A DNA stretch of 64,000 nt from a candidate division WOR-3 bacterium (GTDB lineage: Bacteria; Hydrothermota; Tepidihabitantia; Tepidihabitantales; Tepidihabitantaceae), in contig JBDRTY010000001.1 in NCBI GenBank assembly GCA_039801085.1, positions 757,538 to 821,537 on the forward strand. Reading direction: 5' to 3'. The translations under genes were made by a program, and so were the position numbers. Shown piece after piece: positions 18,011 through 26,020 of this stretch. The stretch's first letter is position 1, and each line of letters begins with the position of its first letter. Under the pieces are notes generated by a model that saw nothing but the letters and a program-made list of their open reading frames with translations, was not told the origin of the DNA and searched no databases.

Positions 18011-18023
18011 AAGAGGAGGAGAA

Positions 18024-19043
18024 ATGAGGAGAGTTTTGTATATCGTTCCTGTTATTGTGTTAATTATGCCTGGATATTCGGCATTTACAAAGGTGGGAAT
18101 GTCAGGCCTGCCGTTCCTGAAAATAGGTGTTGGCAGATGCACAGGTATGGGGGAAGCTTTTGTTGCAATTGCAGATGATGCTACAGCGTCCTACTGGAAC
18201 CCGGCTGGTCTGGCACTGCTTATGCGCAACCAAGTAATTCTTAATCACATCGACTGGGTTAGCGATATCAATCACGAATTCATTGCGACTGTGCTTAATA
18301 CGAAGGTTGGTAACTTCGGGATTTCAGTTGTTGCACTCTCACTTGGCAGATTTGAGGAAACTACGATTGACCAATACCAAGGGACAGGGCGTACCTTCAG
18401 TGGCAACGATATAGCATTGGGAATATCCTACGGTCGGATGTTCACGGATAAGCTCGCTTTCGGTTTAACAACCAAAGTAATATCAGAAAAAATCTGGAAT
18501 GTGGGAACGACCGGAGTGGCATTTGATTTCGGTGTCCATTACAATACCGGATGGCGTAACTTACGACTGGGGATGGCAATCGCTAATTTCGGACCCGACC
18601 TCCGTTATTCCGGTAGTCAACTCAATTTCACTTATGACCCGCCTTGGGAATGGCCTTGGACACGAGAACCTATTCCCGCGACACTGCTTACGGAAACCTT
18701 TCCTCTTCCGATTCTTTTCCGGTTTGGAATTGCCTATGATTTCTTTAGTTATGAGAATTCAGCATTGACTGCTGCAATAGACTTGAATCACTTTAATGAT
18801 GTGAATGAAAAGTTGAATTTGGGCGTAGAGTATCATATCAGTGGTTTCTATCTACGTGGTGGTTATATCCTTAATATGGATGTGAATTACGCATCCGATA
18901 TCGGGTGGGGTACAGGTATTTCTCTTGGAACTGGTTTTCGGTTCAAACCAGTAAACGCAGTGTCATTGGGGATTGATTATGCTTATCGCAATCTTGGTAG
19001 ATTGGGTCTTTCGCATCGTTTGACACTGTGTCTTGAATTCTGA
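18024..19043 (+). CDS. PorV/PorQ family outer-membrane barrel protein
   Basis: 339 residues with a signal peptide (about 1-20). The N-terminal signature GVGRCTGMGEAFVAIADDATASYWNPAGLALL is diagnostic of the PorV/PorQ (UPF0164-like) family, related to FadL-type barrels. Alternating beta-strands continue to the C-terminal phenylalanine (LTLCLEF). In T9SS, PorV carries cargo from the translocon to the attachment complex, so this one may serve the neighbouring protein with a sorting domain. GAGGAG lies just upstream of the ATG. It is the last intact gene of the receptor cluster. Confidence 0.85.
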   Translation: MRRVLYIVPVIVLIMPGYSAFTKVGMSGLPFLKIGVGRCTGMGEAFVAIADDATASYWNPAGLALLMRNQVILNHIDWVSDINHEFIATVLNTKVGNFGISVVALSLGRFEETTIDQYQGTGRTFSGNDIALGISYGRMFTDKLAFGLTTKVISEKIWNVGTTGVAFDFGVHYNTGWRNLRLGMAIANFGPDLRYSGSQLNFTYDPPWEWPWTREPIPATLLTETFPLPILFRFGIAYDFFSYENSALTAAIDLNHFNDVNEKLNLGVEYHISGFYLRGGYILNMDVNYASDIGWGTGISLGTGFRFKPVNAVSLGIDYAYRNLGRLGLSHRLTLCLEF

Positions 19044-19130
19044 TATTTAATATCGCGGCCCAACAGGTGATTTATACTTCGCATGGTAGAAACGCATTTA
19101 TGCTGTGAATAAAGGAGGAGATAAGAAGCC

Positions 19131-20609
19131 ATGTGTGAGGTACTGTTTTTGGCGATCTGCCATCTGTATCTTGAAGAGAATGTTCAAAAGATGTGCGAAC
19201 GTCAGATAATATTTACTCAGTACCGGACTGCCGGTAATTTGCTGTGGAGTTTTCTTGCAATTGACGACGTAGAGTGTGTTGAACCATTTTGGGATGTCAA
19301 TGGCGACAGCATTTCTGAAGTTTTAGTTGAATCTTTTGACACTGGTGCAAACGGTCCCGCTCATTTTTTCTGTCTATCGGGGAGAACCGGGGATACAGTT
19401 TGGGCAGTTTGGCCCACTGGGGGTGTCAGCAACAGTGGTGGCTGGGGAGATCAATGTGTAGCATCGGTTCCTGATCTTAATGGGGATGGTATTGGTGATG
19501 CTCTGTTGGGAACGGCATGGGGGGGAGAACGGTATTTGCCATTAGTGGTCGTGATGGAACGACGATCTGGTCCTATGATACTTACAACGACTCGATTGGT
19601 TCGGGGTGGGTTTACTGTGTTACCTCATTGCCTGATATTGATGGTGATTTGGTGCCTGAAGTGCTGGCGGGAACCGGAAGGTATTGTCAAACTGTTTTCT
19701 GTTTTTCCGGTGCAACTGGCCGGATTCTTTGGCGGTTCTATGGTCAGGATGCATTCGGTTCGGTGTGCAGAATTCCAGATGCAAATGGAGACGGTTTTGC
19801 AGATGTAATTGCCGGTACTTGGGGAAACAGTCAGGATCGGCATTAGCGGTAACAGTCGGGGAAATCAGCCGATACTTATCTGGTCATTTTACGCAGGCGG
19901 TGATATTTATTGCGTTCGTTCTTTTGTCGATGTAAATGGCAATGGTGTTCACGATGTTCTGGCATCATCTTGGAATAACTACATTTACTGTCTTGAAGGG
20001 AGTTCAGGTGAATTGATCTGGGCGGCTAATATTGGCGCTTACGGAATGAGAATAGAAACATTAGATGATCTCAATCACGATTCTATACCCGAAGTCATTG
20101 TGGGTTCATGGAATAATTCAGTAATTCTTTTAGATGGAAGAAATGGTAACCAACTCTGGCAGACCCCGGTCGGGAACGATGTCTGGACCGTAAACCCAAT
20201 TGCCAGCGTGAATGGTGACAGTCAATCGGATGTAATTGCCGGGAGCGGCGATGGAAATGTATACTGTTTGGATGGATTGTCTGGTTCTATTTTCTGGAGT
20301 TATGCAACTGGAGGATGGGTAAATTCCGTTCGAAGTATTAATGATGTCAACGGTGATTGTCTCCAGGATGTTATCGCTGGAAATCAGTTTTCAGCTTCTC
20401 CGGGAATAGTGTGTTGCATAGAAGGTGATACCTTAATGGTCGCCACGAAAGAAGACAGAGGTTGTTCGAGAAGGAGTACAGCTATTTCTGAGTTGAAGAT
20501 ATTCTCGGCAGATGGAAGAAGAGTTTCCGCACCACATCAAGGTGTTTATTTCATTGTAATGCAAAAAGGAGGATGGCTGGAGCGGAAGAAGCTGTTGATT
20601 TTGCGATGA
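19131..20609 (+). pseudogene. FG-GAP/PQQ-like beta-propeller protein, disrupted by two compensating frameshifts
   Basis: One propeller protein is spread over two frames. The frame at 19131 runs through DVNGDSISEVLVE and PDLNGDGIGDALLGTAW, then the homology moves to another frame at a run of seven Gs (19519-19525), where VFAISGRDGTTIWSYD and PDIDGDLVPEVLAG continue. Between about 19815 and 19860 it returns to the first frame (DVNGNGVHDVLASSWNNYIYCL and onward). Each repeat combines a D-x-N-G-D calcium-like loop with a GxxIW blade. The tail (LKIFSADGRR, GVYFIV, RKKLLILR) is a sorting domain. The N-terminus lacks a convincing signal peptide. It may be a decaying gene or a homopolymer sequencing error. 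AGGAGG precedes the start. Confidence 0.75.
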
Positions 20610-22939
20610 ATCGGAAAGTTCGAATCGCGGTTGATCAGACTGTTAACCTTGATATCTCTCTTTTAAACCAACTTCAAATCATAAATTTACCAATTCATAT
20701 TACCAATCTGCCGGATGAAATGGAAGATGCGTTGAAAAATCAGGATTTGGTATCCTTTTATCGATTGCTTGAGTCGTATAACAAAAATCCTCCACCAGCG
20801 ACCAAGGCAGGAAGTCCTTTTGAAATTAAGGAAATCCTTGAACGTGCAATTATTTCCGAAAATTGTGATATAATTTGTTTTGTAGTTGGAAGACATTTGT
20901 CTGCAATCTATAATAATACCTTATACGCAGCTCAGGAACTGATGCGGATTTATACCAGCCGCATAGCTGTTATCGGTGAACAGGCATTTCTGTCGCTTGA
21001 AATTCTGGCAGAAAGGACCGCCGAATTAGTTCGGATGGGAAAAGAATTTGATGAAGTTCTGAATTTTATTGAGCAACATCGGCATAGAATATTTGTATTG
21101 GGAACGGTTCTGGATATCCGCCGTCTGCGTCGCACTGGTAGGGTGCTGATACCAAATTTATTCACAAATGTGCTTCAGGCGTGTTTCAAGCTATTTGGGG
21201 TCTTGCCATTTTTTATTCTCGAGAGTGAGCGACCAAGATTGCAGAGTTTGGTTGCTCGCCGGAATATTACCAGGTTTATCCTTCGCGCAATTGAGGCCCG
21301 CGTAGGATTTAAGGAGCCGTTGATCATTAAAATTAGTTATACTGGAAGCGATGTCCCTGCAGATGCCCTTTATATCAAAAGTGTTCTAACTAAACAGTCT
21401 AATTTTAAAATTGCCAAGCCCATAGAGGTGAATCCTGCCAGCCCAGTTATCGGTATTCATACCGGTCCAGCGTTAGTGGCAGTGGGGGTAATGGGGCTTG
21501 GGTATGATGCAATTACAACCGAAATACTGATCAAAGTGTTTCTTGAAGCGCAAATAGAGCTTTCGACTTTACGCACAGTGGTAAATGCAATTAATGTTTT
21601 CCCAGTACAGGATGGCGATACTGGGACGAATCTACTTTCTCCGTTAATTGGAGTGACTTCCAACATCGATCCTAATTTACCGTTGAGTGAAGCGCTTAAT
21701 CAGATTGTAATGCGCATAGCCCATCGAGGCGGAGGATATTCGGGTGGAGCATTGGCAGCGTTTTTTCTCGGGTTCAATTCCTGCGTGCGTGAACAGGAAA
21801 CCTCCAGCGAATTGCATCTTGATACTTTCGTTACCGCACTGGAAAAGGGTGTGGACCAATGCTATAGATATTTCGGTGATGATGCAAAGGAGGGAACAAT
21901 TCTTTCAGTAATGCGGGCGTGTTCCCTGGCAGCAAAACAGGCGTTTGAAGATCATCCTACATTCCGCAATGTTCTGATAAGAGCTTATTTTGCCGCTACA
22001 GACGAGTTACTTAATCCTAGATTGCAGGAGGTTGAAATTCTACGCAAACAGAAACTTGTTGATGCCGGAGGATTCGGATTTACACTTTTTCTTTGGGCGG
22101 TACTTCGGACTTTAGGGCTACATCGGGAGCAACAAATTTACGACCGCTATCAGTATGTGCTACATGAAGTTCGAAGCCAGGCGTATCACGGTCAGAGACT
22201 AATTTATCGTCGACAACCCGAATCTCTGCGGGGATATTGTATTGAGGGATGTGTCAATGGGCAAGTCGTTGAGGAGTTGCGAGCTGAATTTTTGAAATTG
22301 GACAATCGACTGCCAAATCCTAAGATGACCTTCAATGTTGTTGATAACACGACTCATTTTCACATCCATGTTTCAGAGGGATTAGAGGAACAAGTGTTGC
22401 GTATCGCCAGTCGCTACGGATATGTCATTCCTCCTAGGAGTCCTACCCGACTTGCTAAACGCCGGGGAGAGATTTTCCAGTTCCGCTTGATCAATTTTTT
22501 CAGCAACATTAGCCGGCTTACCAGCACTTTGGCTACTTTTTTCGGAAACTGGTTTCTTTATATAATTTTTTTTCCGATAATGTGGGAGCGGTACCAACAG
22601 CGCTTGAAGAAACTTTTACGAGAGTTTGAATATTCGCGGCTGATTTCTATGGCAATGGATTTTCTTGTCCAAAGTGAATCATGGCAGACAAGTGTGATTG
22701 ACGCTGATTTGACTGTTGTTTTTTTGAGTGGGAAACACAGAGGAAACAGACCACTGGCCTTGGAACAGGTCTTCCCATGGGATGTTGCGCAGGAACTTAG
22801 GAGTCGATTGATTCAGATGTCTGAACAACAACGTTTATTAATCCGGTTTGAGTATAATGGATACAGATTTGAAGCGGTTCTGCTTGCCTCTACTGAACGT
22901 GTGGGCTATCTACTTAGATATTATCAAGAGCGCGTGTGA
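20606..22939 (+). CDS. FakB-FakA fusion: DegV-type fatty-acid-binding domain fused to DAK2-type fatty acid kinase
   Basis: ATG 20606 (ATGA overlap with the previous stop) gives MNRKVRIAVDQTVNL, a canonical DegV start; ATG 20573 abuts its ribosome-like site and is less likely. Residues about 1-275 resemble FakB: GSPFEIKEIL, LRRTGR and IGIHTGPALVAVGV. Residues about 310-505 resemble the FakA kinase domain: NAINVFPVQDGDTGTNLL (nucleotide/Mg binding), EGTILSVMRA and VDAGGFGF. Residues about 540-610 match the FakA middle domain (YCIEG, HFHIHVSEG). A further C-terminal part has a hydrophobic helix (about 630-660) and a PAS-like fold. In known systems FakA phosphorylates fatty acids bound to FakB, giving acyl-phosphate. 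The next gene is a PlsY-like acyl-phosphate user. Confidence 0.8.
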   Translation: MNRKVRIAVDQTVNLDISLLNQLQIINLPIHITNLPDEMEDALKNQDLVSFYRLLESYNKNPPPATKAGSPFEIKEILERAIISENCDIICFVVGRHLSAIYNNTLYAAQELMRIYTSRIAVIGEQAFLSLEILAERTAELVRMGKEFDEVLNFIEQHRHRIFVLGTVLDIRRLRRTGRVLIPNLFTNVLQACFKLFGVLPFFILESERPRLQSLVARRNITRFILRAIEARVGFKEPLIIKISYTGSDVPADALYIKSVLTKQSNFKIAKPIEVNPASPVIGIHTGPALVAVGVMGLGYDAITTEILIKVFLEAQIELSTLRTVVNAINVFPVQDGDTGTNLLSPLIGVTSNIDPNLPLSEALNQIVMRIAHRGGGYSGGALAAFFLGFNSCVREQETSSELHLDTFVTALEKGVDQCYRYFGDDAKEGTILSVMRACSLAAKQAFEDHPTFRNVLIRAYFAATDELLNPRLQEVEILRKQKLVDAGGFGFTLFLWAVLRTLGLHREQQIYDRYQYVLHEVRSQAYHGQRLIYRRQPESLRGYCIEGCVNGQVVEELRAEFLKLDNRLPNPKMTFNVVDNTTHFHIHVSEGLEEQVLRIASRYGYVIPPRSPTRLAKRRGEIFQFRLINFFSNISRLTSTLATFFGNWFLYIIFFPIMWERYQQRLKKLLREFEYSRLISMAMDFLVQSESWQTSVIDADLTVVFLSGKHRGNRPLALEQVFPWDVAQELRSRLIQMSEQQRLLIRFEYNGYRFEAVLLASTERVGYLLRYYQERV

Positions 22940-23586
22940 GGTTAATTTTCTTTGGCTTTATTACTGGTTATTTGTTAGGCTCTATTCCTTTCGCTTGGAT
23001 TGCAGTTTGGTTGTTTAAACGCATAGATATGCGCAATTATGGTACTAGGACAGTATCGGCGACAATGGTGGGGGTACTGATTTCCAAACCTATTGCGGCT
23101 GTAATTGGCTGTTTGGATATTCTTAAAGGATTGATACCGGTTTACTTCGGAAAAATTTTTTTTGAAAGTAGTAGTTTTTTCGCCTATGCTGCGGGAATTG
23201 GCGCTCTTCTCGGGCACAACTGGCCTATATGGCTACGCTTTCAGGGGGGAAGAGGAGTAAGTGTTGTTCTTGGCGTTTTGACCGTTCTGTTCCCTTTTGG
23301 TGTGGTCTATCTTTTGTTAATGCTCGGGTTAGGTAAGCTTTTCCGATTAGGGGCGATTATGGTTATAATTGCTTTAAGTACAATGCCAGGACTTGCTGTT
23401 TTATTTCATAAGCCCCTGCCTTTTATCATTTTTTTGTTATCAGTTTTTCTAATCTGTTTAACCAAGAGAATAGAAGCAAATCGGGAGTCACTACCTGATG
23501 TCAACAAAAGGGCTGTTATATTACGCCGGATATTTTGGGATCGTGATGTTCCTGATTATCACTATTGGCTTCATCGTCAACTCTGA
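22936..23586 (+). CDS. PlsY-like glycerol-3-phosphate acyltransferase family membrane protein, divergent motif 1
   Basis: GTG 22936 overlaps the previous stop by 4 nt. The 216-residue polytopic protein keeps PlsY features: GYLLGSIPFAWI at the N-terminus, LDILKGLIPVYFGK (motif 2) and GHNWPIWLRFQGGRGVSVVLG (motif 3). Motif 1, normally YGSGNxGATNV, reads YGTRTVSATMV here, so SGN and the final Asn are replaced. PlsY transfers acyl groups from acyl-phosphate to glycerol-3-phosphate in the membrane. Its overlap with the fatty-acid-kinase fusion fits an acyl-phosphate route, but the altered motif leaves the acceptor uncertain. The following 219 nt (23587-23805) hold no recognised feature. Confidence 0.75.
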   Translation: MRLIFFGFITGYLLGSIPFAWIAVWLFKRIDMRNYGTRTVSATMVGVLISKPIAAVIGCLDILKGLIPVYFGKIFFESSSFFAYAAGIGALLGHNWPIWLRFQGGRGVSVVLGVLTVLFPFGVVYLLLMLGLGKLFRLGAIMVIIALSTMPGLAVLFHKPLPFIIFLLSVFLICLTKRIEANRESLPDVNKRAVILRRIFWDRDVPDYHYWLHRQL

Positions 23587-23805
23587 GTAAGGCGATTTTA
23601 TAGAAGTAAAGTTTTGCTTGTGATATGTTGTAAAAACTATCGTTATGAATCGAAATTGGCGCGCCCGCAGTTTAAAAAAAGACCAATGAGGATCTATTCA
23701 GGCAGGGATGAGCAGTTTAATTGGTTGGGTTTGTAAATCAGTTCCGTGAACATTAAAATTACCAAATAAACAAGCGGAGTTTGAGCTATACGAGAGACAG
23801 CAGTA

Positions 23806-24840
23806 TCATTGCTGGTCACAATTTTGAAATCTGCTGGCTAGCTGTCCACAGCCGGCAAGTACCTGACTGCCGCGAGATTTCCTAATAGTAACAGCGGGGA
23901 GATGAGGGAAGAGAAGTTTAGCGAATTTCGAAACATTATCTGGATGCGGGGGAGAGAAATCTGCGCCAGGGAAGGAATTGAAGGGAATAAGGTTGATTTT
24001 GCAGGGAATATTTCTGAGCATTTTAATCAGTCGTTCGGCGTCGGCAATCAGGTTATTGATTCCATCTAGGAGAACATATTCAAATGTCAATCTTCGGCCA
24101 GTGGTTATTGTATATTCATGTGCCGTTGCCAGCAGTTGGTTTAGGGGATACCTGTTATTGATTGGCATCAGTTTTGAGCGGAGAGAATCAGTAGTAGCAT
24201 TCAGCGAGATTGCCAGCCGAACCTGAATTGAAAGTGCAGCAAGTTTCTTTATACCTTCCGGTATACCAGCGGTAGATACTGTGATACGTCTGGCTCCAAT
24301 TCTTAGACCATAATCAGAATTAATGGCGACAATTGCCCTGAAAACCTCATCTGTGTTCATAAACGGTTCCCCCATACCCATGAAAACAATATTCGTTGGT
24401 GAAATCTCAGTGTAGTTAATTATTGCCTGAATCTGTTCCACAATTTCGTGCCAGCGAAGGTTGCGTATGAATCCCATTCGGGCGGTAGCACAGAAACGGC
24501 ATCCGAGCGCACAACCAACTTGCGTAGAGACACAAATTGTACGCCGGTTCTGTTCAATAATTAGTACTGCTTCGATTACATTTTGATCCTCAAGTTCAAG
24601 TGTAAATTTGGTGGCACCATCGTTGCTGGTTTGAATCTGGCCCAGTTTGAGCCGGCTGATATAAAATTGTTCTGCCAATTGGGCACGAATTGTTTTGCTA
24701 AGGTTGGTCATCTGGTCAAAACTTTCAACGTTCTTCTGCCAGAGCCATTGATAAATTTGAATTGCACGGTATTTTTCCCATTTCATCTGGGATACAAAAT
24801 TAAGCAGTTGGTCCAAGTCGAGCGTTTTGATATCAGTCAT
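23806..24840 (-). CDS. rlmN: Dual-specificity RNA methyltransferase RlmN
   Basis: Radical SAM enzyme that methylates C2 of A2503 in 23S rRNA and A37 of some tRNAs. The cluster motif CxxxCxxC is seen in GCRFCATARMGF preceded by VGCALGC (about residues 110-125). FMGMGEPFMN (SAM binding), ITVSTAGIP and the C-terminal catalytic cysteine in QVLAGCGQL are present. 344 residues is the usual length. It is the last gene of the mre/rod operon, 4 nt after rodA; a small CAGCA/TGCTG hairpin after the stop lacks a T-run. Confidence 0.95.
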   Translation of the reverse strand: MTDIKTLDLDQLLNFVSQMKWEKYRAIQIYQWLWQKNVESFDQMTNLSKTIRAQLAEQFYISRLKLGQIQTSNDGATKFTLELEDQNVIEAVLIIEQNRRTICVSTQVGCALGCRFCATARMGFIRNLRWHEIVEQIQAIINYTEISPTNIVFMGMGEPFMNTDEVFRAIVAINSDYGLRIGARRITVSTAGIPEGIKKLAALSIQVRLAISLNATTDSLRSKLMPINNRYPLNQLLATAHEYTITTGRRLTFEYVLLDGINNLIADAERLIKMLRNIPCKINLIPFNSFPGADFSPPHPDNVSKFAKLLFPHLPAVTIRKSRGSQVLAGCGQLASRFQNCDQQ

Positions 24841-24844
24841 CAGT

Positions 24845-26020
24845 TTATTCAGAATTCATTGCAACATTGAGTGCAAAACCAATCATTGTCATGGTTACTA
24901 CCAACGATGAACCGCCATAGCTGATTAGGGGCAGCGTTATGCCAGTCACGGGCAGAATGCCGAGTAGCATCCCGATATTGACAAATACATGATAGCCGAT
25001 GATGGCGGCAAAGCCGATAGTTATTAGTGCGCCGTTTTGATCGCGAGTTTTGTATGCGATCAGCAGAAGTCGGTAAATAAGCAGACCGAATATTACTAGC
25101 AGGATTATGCTGCCAATTAAACCAAATTCTTCTGCAATGCATGAAAATATGAAGTCTGTATGGCGGTTGGGAAGAAATCCGAGCCTCTTTTGACTACCAT
25201 TAAGGTAGCCTTTGCCGAAAATTCTGCCTGAACCGATGGCAATCTGAGACTGAATTATGTTCCAACCCATTCCATGAGGATCTAACCACGGTGCGAAAAA
25301 ACTCTTAATTCTAGCACGCTGGTAATCTTTAAGCAGGGAAAGAAATACCGGTGAAAGTAATCCGAAGAAGGAACTTGTGGCAATAGCTGCGAGTGCTTGG
25401 AAAAACCGAAGGCGCAGAAAGACAATTATAGAGATGATAGTAAAAAAAGGGATCCAGAAATAAAGCGAGAACCCAGCGATAAAGGATAACACTGGTATAA
25501 AAAGTAACAGGATATAAAGCGGTCGTAGTCCCTGCCAGTAGAGCAGAGCTGCGTACATCGGCAGAAATGAAATCGATGTGCTTAAATCCGGTTCCAAAAG
25601 GATCAGAGTTACTACGGGGATAATAATCGCGGTCGGTCCAGCAAGAGTTTTAAAATCAAAATCCATCTTCCGGCGATAACTGAGATACTTAGCGAGAATA
25701 ATTACAGTTGAGATCTTTGCTAGTTCAGATGGTTGAAAATTGAATATCCTTATAGCAAACCATCGATGGGCACCTGGGCCACTTCCGAAAATCAATACTA
25801 GTATCAGTAAAAGTAAAGTCAAACCGTAGAAAATTTCGGCCATACCGTAAATCAGTCTTCGAGGTGTGAAGCAAGCAATTAAAAGACTGGTAATTCCGAT
25901 GGATAGAAATATCAGCTGGCGAAACAGATACTGGCTGCTGGCGGAAGAGTAAATAGCAAGTAATCCGATAATGACCAAGAGACAGGTTGTTCCGAGGAGG
26001 GTAATATCTATCTTTTTCAC
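24845..26020 (-). CDS. rodA: Rod-shape-determining peptidoglycan polymerase RodA (SEDS family)
   Basis: 391-residue integral membrane protein with about ten hydrophobic segments. SEDS family signatures are visible: FSIGITSLLIA-like early helices, GAHRWFAI, FQPSELAKISTVIILAKYLS, LLEPDLSTSISF, and the C-terminal GILPVTGITLPLISYGGSSLV. RodA polymerises glycan strands with PBP2 during lateral wall growth. Its start overlaps the stop of the PBP2 gene by 4 nt, which fits the functional pair. Confidence 0.95.
   Translation of the reverse strand: MKKIDITLLGTTCLLVIIGLLAIYSSASSQYLFRQLIFLSIGITSLLIACFTPRRLIYGMAEIFYGLTLLLLILVLIFGSGPGAHRWFAIRIFNFQPSELAKISTVIILAKYLSYRRKMDFDFKTLAGPTAIIIPVVTLILLEPDLSTSISFLPMYAALLYWQGLRPLYILLLFIPVLSFIAGFSLYFWIPFFTIISIIVFLRLRFFQALAAIATSSFFGLLSPVFLSLLKDYQRARIKSFFAPWLDPHGMGWNIIQSQIAIGSGRIFGKGYLNGSQKRLGFLPNRHTDFIFSCIAEEFGLIGSIILLVIFGLLIYRLLLIAYKTRDQNGALITIGFAAIIGYHVFVNIGMLLGILPVTGITLPLISYGGSSLVVTMTMIGFALNVAMNSE

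Noticed and set aside
20573-20605. ATG 20573 as start of the FakB-FakA fusion
   Set aside because: GGAGG touches this ATG with no spacing, and the DegV-type sequence begins at ATG 20606, which overlaps the previous stop.
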